30,723 bases of DNA. It comes from JBICIG01 sp043101605. GTDB taxonomy: Bacteria > Planctomycetota > Phycisphaerae > Phycisphaerales > UBA1924. The notes beneath the pieces are model-generated. The model did not search any database. It was not told the origin of the DNA and saw only the letters and a list, made by a program, of their open reading frames with translations. This document shows positions 28,751 through 30,723 of this stretch, one piece after another. A program made the position numbers and the translations under genes. How positions within the stretch are numbered: the first letter of the stretch is position 1; every line of letters begins with the position of its first letter. The stretch is taken from the NCBI GenBank assembly GCA_043101605.1, contig JBICIG010000075.1, positions 1 through 30,723 of the forward strand, written 5' to 3'.

Positions 28751-29401
28751 ATGCTCGCCGATCGCCCGACCCGTCGCTTCCCGCTCGCGTCGCTGCCGCC
28801 CGCGCTGATGCTCGCGGCCGGGCTGCTGGGGTGCAGCATTCCGTTCCAGATTCCGGTGAAGCCGGGGCAGCCGGTCGCGGAGATCGACGGGGCGTTCGCG
28901 GCGGGTCAGTACATCGCGGTGTCCGATCAGCCGACGGCCGAGGAGTTCGGCACGCTCAAGGCGGACTACGGCGTCACCACCGTCATCAATCTCCGGAGCC
29001 ACAAGGAGATGGATCGACTGGCGAACCCGGCGGTGGACTCCGACGCCGAGCCGCTGGATCAGCCGGCGCTGATGGAAGAGCTCGGGCTGGAGTATCACCA
29101 CATCCCGCTGGGGGGCGACGACGGGTACGAGCCGGCGGACCTGGCGGAGTTTGCGCGGATCATCGATGCGTGGGAGAAGGACCGGGGATGGCTCGGCGGG
29201 CGGATCCTGATCCACTGCGCCAGCGGCGGGCGGGCGCGGGCGATGTGGGCGGCGTACCTGATCGAGCATCGCGACTACTCCCCGGCCGAGGCCGACCGGA
29301 TCATCCGCACGCTGGGTCAGGAGCCGAGCGCGCAGGAGAAGCTGCTGGGTCGTGAGCTGACTCCGAGGCTGGGGAAGCGGCTGCCGGGCGGGAGCGACTG
29401 A
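28751..29401 (+). CDS. DUF442/dual-specificity-phosphatase-like lipoprotein
   Basis: A 216-residue exported protein. The signal peptide ends GLLGC with Cys28 as the lipidation site. The mature domain follows the DUF442 (beta-lactamase hydrolase-like phosphatase) pattern: YIAVSDQPTAEEFGTLK, VTTVINLRSHKEMDRL, EYHHIPLGGDD, and the phosphate loop IHCASGGRARAMWAAYL. Cys156 and Arg161 have the CxxGxR spacing of DUF442, one residue shorter than the CX5R of classical tyrosine phosphatases. The enzyme would act in the periplasm or at the outer membrane, where phosphate esters are an unusual substrate. The ATG at 28751 is preceded by a -10-like box at 7 bases. It is convergent with pgi. Confidence 0.82.
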   Translation: MLADRPTRRFPLASLPPALMLAAGLLGCSIPFQIPVKPGQPVAEIDGAFAAGQYIAVSDQPTAEEFGTLKADYGVTTVINLRSHKEMDRLANPAVDSDAEPLDQPALMEELGLEYHHIPLGGDDGYEPADLAEFARIIDAWEKDRGWLGGRILIHCASGGRARAMWAAYLIEHRDYSPAEADRIIRTLGQEPSAQEKLLGRELTPRLGKRLPGGSD

Positions 29402-29436
29402 GTCCGGGGTGGAGTTTGGAGCGTGTGCTCGGTTCG

Positions 29437-29550
29437 ATGTGCCACGGGTCGGCGCGAAGGGCAGCCGTGTGATCGAGCTTTCCCGAGCGTACGAAGAGCG
29501 CGTGAGTGGATGCTGATGCACGGCTGGCCTGCGGACAGGCCGTGGCACAT
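29437..29550. repeat. REPIN-like inverted-repeat element (114 bp)
   Basis: Perfect 11-bp terminal inverted repeats ATGTGCCACGG (29437-29447) and CCGTGGCACAT (29540-29550) enclose 92 bases. A second, inner inverted pair is AGCCGTG (29463-29469) and CACGGCT (29519-29525), and the right half also contains GGCCTG/CAGGCC (29526-29541). Each half is itself an imperfect palindrome, so the whole has the two-REP layout of a REPIN. It lies between convergent genes and has no gene of its own. Confidence 0.7.
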
Positions 29551-29583
29551 GGCGCGCCCGGAGGTGACCGCCAACGCGGTTGC

Positions 29584-30723
29584 TCAGCCTTCGCGCGGGA
29601 TGCGGTGGGGGGTGAGGCTGAGGGTCTGATCGACCCGGGACTTGAAGTCCTCGTAACCGGCGCGGCCCATGAGGCCGAAGGTCGCCTGCTTGCCGGTTTC
29701 GACGGCCGGTTGGTCGTACGCGTCGATGCCGAGCATGAGGCCCGCGTAGGCGGTGGCGATCTGCCAGAGGTTGATGAACTGCCCGACATGGTGCGCATCG
29801 ACGCGGGGGAAGCGGATGGTGAAGTTCGGTCGGTTGGATTCGACCAGGGCGTACTCGGTCGCGCGCTTCTCGGCGTTGAGCAGCGCCGACATGGTCTGGT
29901 TCTCGAGGTAGCCGATCGCCTCGACGCCGAGCCCGGCGGGCATGGTGGGGTCGGCGCTGCCAAAGTCCTCGACCTCGACGAGCCCGATGACCTTGTCGTT
30001 GGGTCCTTCGCGGTAGAGCTGGATCTGCGAGTGCTGGTCGGTCGCGCCGAGGGCCTTGATGGGGGTGAACCCGGAGTAGACGATCTCGCCGGCCGTGTTG
30101 ACGCGCTTGCCCAGCGACTCGGCCCAGAGTTGGCGGAACCAGTCGGCGAGGAGGTAGAGGGCGTTGGAGTAGGGCATCAGCACATGGTTGGTCTTGCCCT
30201 TGACGGTGCCGAGTTCGACGAGCAGGGTCGCGAGCATCGCTGCGGGGTTGTCGGCGAGGTTGTGGTTCGAGCAGGCGCGGTCCATCTCGGCGGCTCCGTC
30301 GAGGAGCGCGTCGATGTCGATGCCGGTCATCGCGGCGCTGAACAACCCAACGGGGCTGAGGACGCTGAAGCGCCCGCCGACGCCCTCGGGGACGGGAAGG
30401 GTGGCGTAGCCCGCGTCGTCGCAGATGGTGCGCATGGTGCCCTTGGCGGGGTCGGTGATCGCGACGATGTGGTCGGCGTGGTCCTTGCCCAGCGACTCGA
30501 TGAGCATGGAGCGGATGATCATGAACTGGGCGGCGGTTTCGGCGGTTTCGCCGGACTTGCTGATGACATTGAAGAGCGTGCCGCGGAGCCCGCCGAGGCG
30601 TCCGCAGGCGTTCAGGACGGCGGCCATGTTGGCCGGGTCGACATTGTCCAGGACGAACAGGCGGGGCTTGGTGTGCCCGCGGACATGGGCGTCGAGGTTC
30701 CAGGTGGGGGGATTGAGGGCAGC
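29584..30723 (-). CDS. pgi: glucose-6-phosphate isomerase (partial, start beyond right edge)
   Basis: The C-terminal 379 residues of phosphoglucose isomerase, which interconverts glucose 6-phosphate and fructose 6-phosphate. The frame stays open to base 30723, so the N-terminus lies outside the window. Motifs are NVISKSGETAETAAQF (phosphate binding), SPVGLFSAAMTGID, and GATDQHSQIQLYREGPNDK with the catalytic His, which places it with the shorter Bacillus/Thermus-type enzymes. An internal ATG at 30627 is not the start because LFVLDNVDP and NLDAH, seen upstream of it in frame, belong to the conserved fold. The last gene of the window, it is convergent with the phosphatase lipoprotein gene. Confidence 0.95.
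   Translation of the reverse strand, partial: AALNPPTWNLDAHVRGHTKPRLFVLDNVDPANMAAVLNACGRLGGLRGTLFNVISKSGETAETAAQFMIIRSMLIESLGKDHADHIVAITDPAKGTMRTICDDAGYATLPVPEGVGGRFSVLSPVGLFSAAMTGIDIDALLDGAAEMDRACSNHNLADNPAAMLATLLVELGTVKGKTNHVLMPYSNALYLLADWFRQLWAESLGKRVNTAGEIVYSGFTPIKALGATDQHSQIQLYREGPNDKVIGLVEVEDFGSADPTMPAGLGVEAIGYLENQTMSALLNAEKRATEYALVESNRPNFTIRFPRVDAHHVGQFINLWQIATAYAGLMLGIDAYDQPAVETGKQATFGLMGRAGYEDFKSRVDQTLSLTPHRIPREG

Noticed and set aside
29423..29629. Open frame of 68 codons between the phosphatase and pgi genes
   Set aside because: It consists almost wholly of the REPIN-like element read as protein.

Overview
The window is about 30.7 kb of very GC-rich bacterial chromosome, most likely from a planctomycete of the Phycisphaerae type. 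That placement is an inference. It rests on the GC content, a response regulator with an N-terminal excisionase-like HTH, prepilin-like proteins beside a secretin instead of a full secretion operon, and intergenic palindromes with TGCCAYGG ends of a kind common in planctomycete genomes. There is no plasmid, phage or insertion-sequence gene.

Left part (1-8816): an ALDH8-type semialdehyde dehydrogenase and an SDR with a degenerate active site (minus strand), a membrane-anchored propeller-like protein (minus), recA, a zinc-ribbon/ankyrin protein, tRNA-Leu(CAG), a 65-residue membrane peptide, a diverged RNase HII-like protein and ribD (plus). Middle (8817-12172): a spacer with a heptamer repeat, a perfect ParB-type palindrome and an inverted-repeat element, then ygfZ-like (minus), an M42 aminopeptidase (plus) and an HTH-REC regulator (minus).

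Secretion block (12689-21908, all plus): an exported HEAT-repeat protein with a degenerate receiver domain, two GspG-like prepilins, a small membrane/coiled-coil protein, a GspH-like pseudopilin, another small membrane protein, a secretin with an unusual Q/F/D-rich C-terminal tail, and a TPR lipoprotein. Together they look like the outer-membrane and pseudopilus half of a type II secretion or type IV pilus machine. The ATPase, the platform protein and the prepilin peptidase must lie elsewhere.

Right part (22011-30723): recJ (minus), a PduO-type cobalamin adenosyltransferase and a membrane SpoIIE/PP2C phosphatase (plus), a MazG-like pyrophosphohydrolase (minus), rpsL and rpsG, an SDR, a small membrane protein and a DUF442-like phosphatase lipoprotein (plus), then glucose-6-phosphate isomerase (minus), cut by the right edge.

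The main large-scale signal is a change of strand composition. Left of about 7.4-8.8 kb the plus strand is C-rich whichever strand carries the genes; right of it the plus strand is G-rich. This is the sign change expected at a replication origin, and the 16-bp parS-like palindrome (8881-8896) sits at the switch. A second window-wide pattern is a TAGNCT-like -10 box 6-8 bases before several start codons, which suggests leaderless mRNAs. RpsL also carries Arg at residue 88, where Lys is usual and Arg confers streptomycin resistance in other bacteria.
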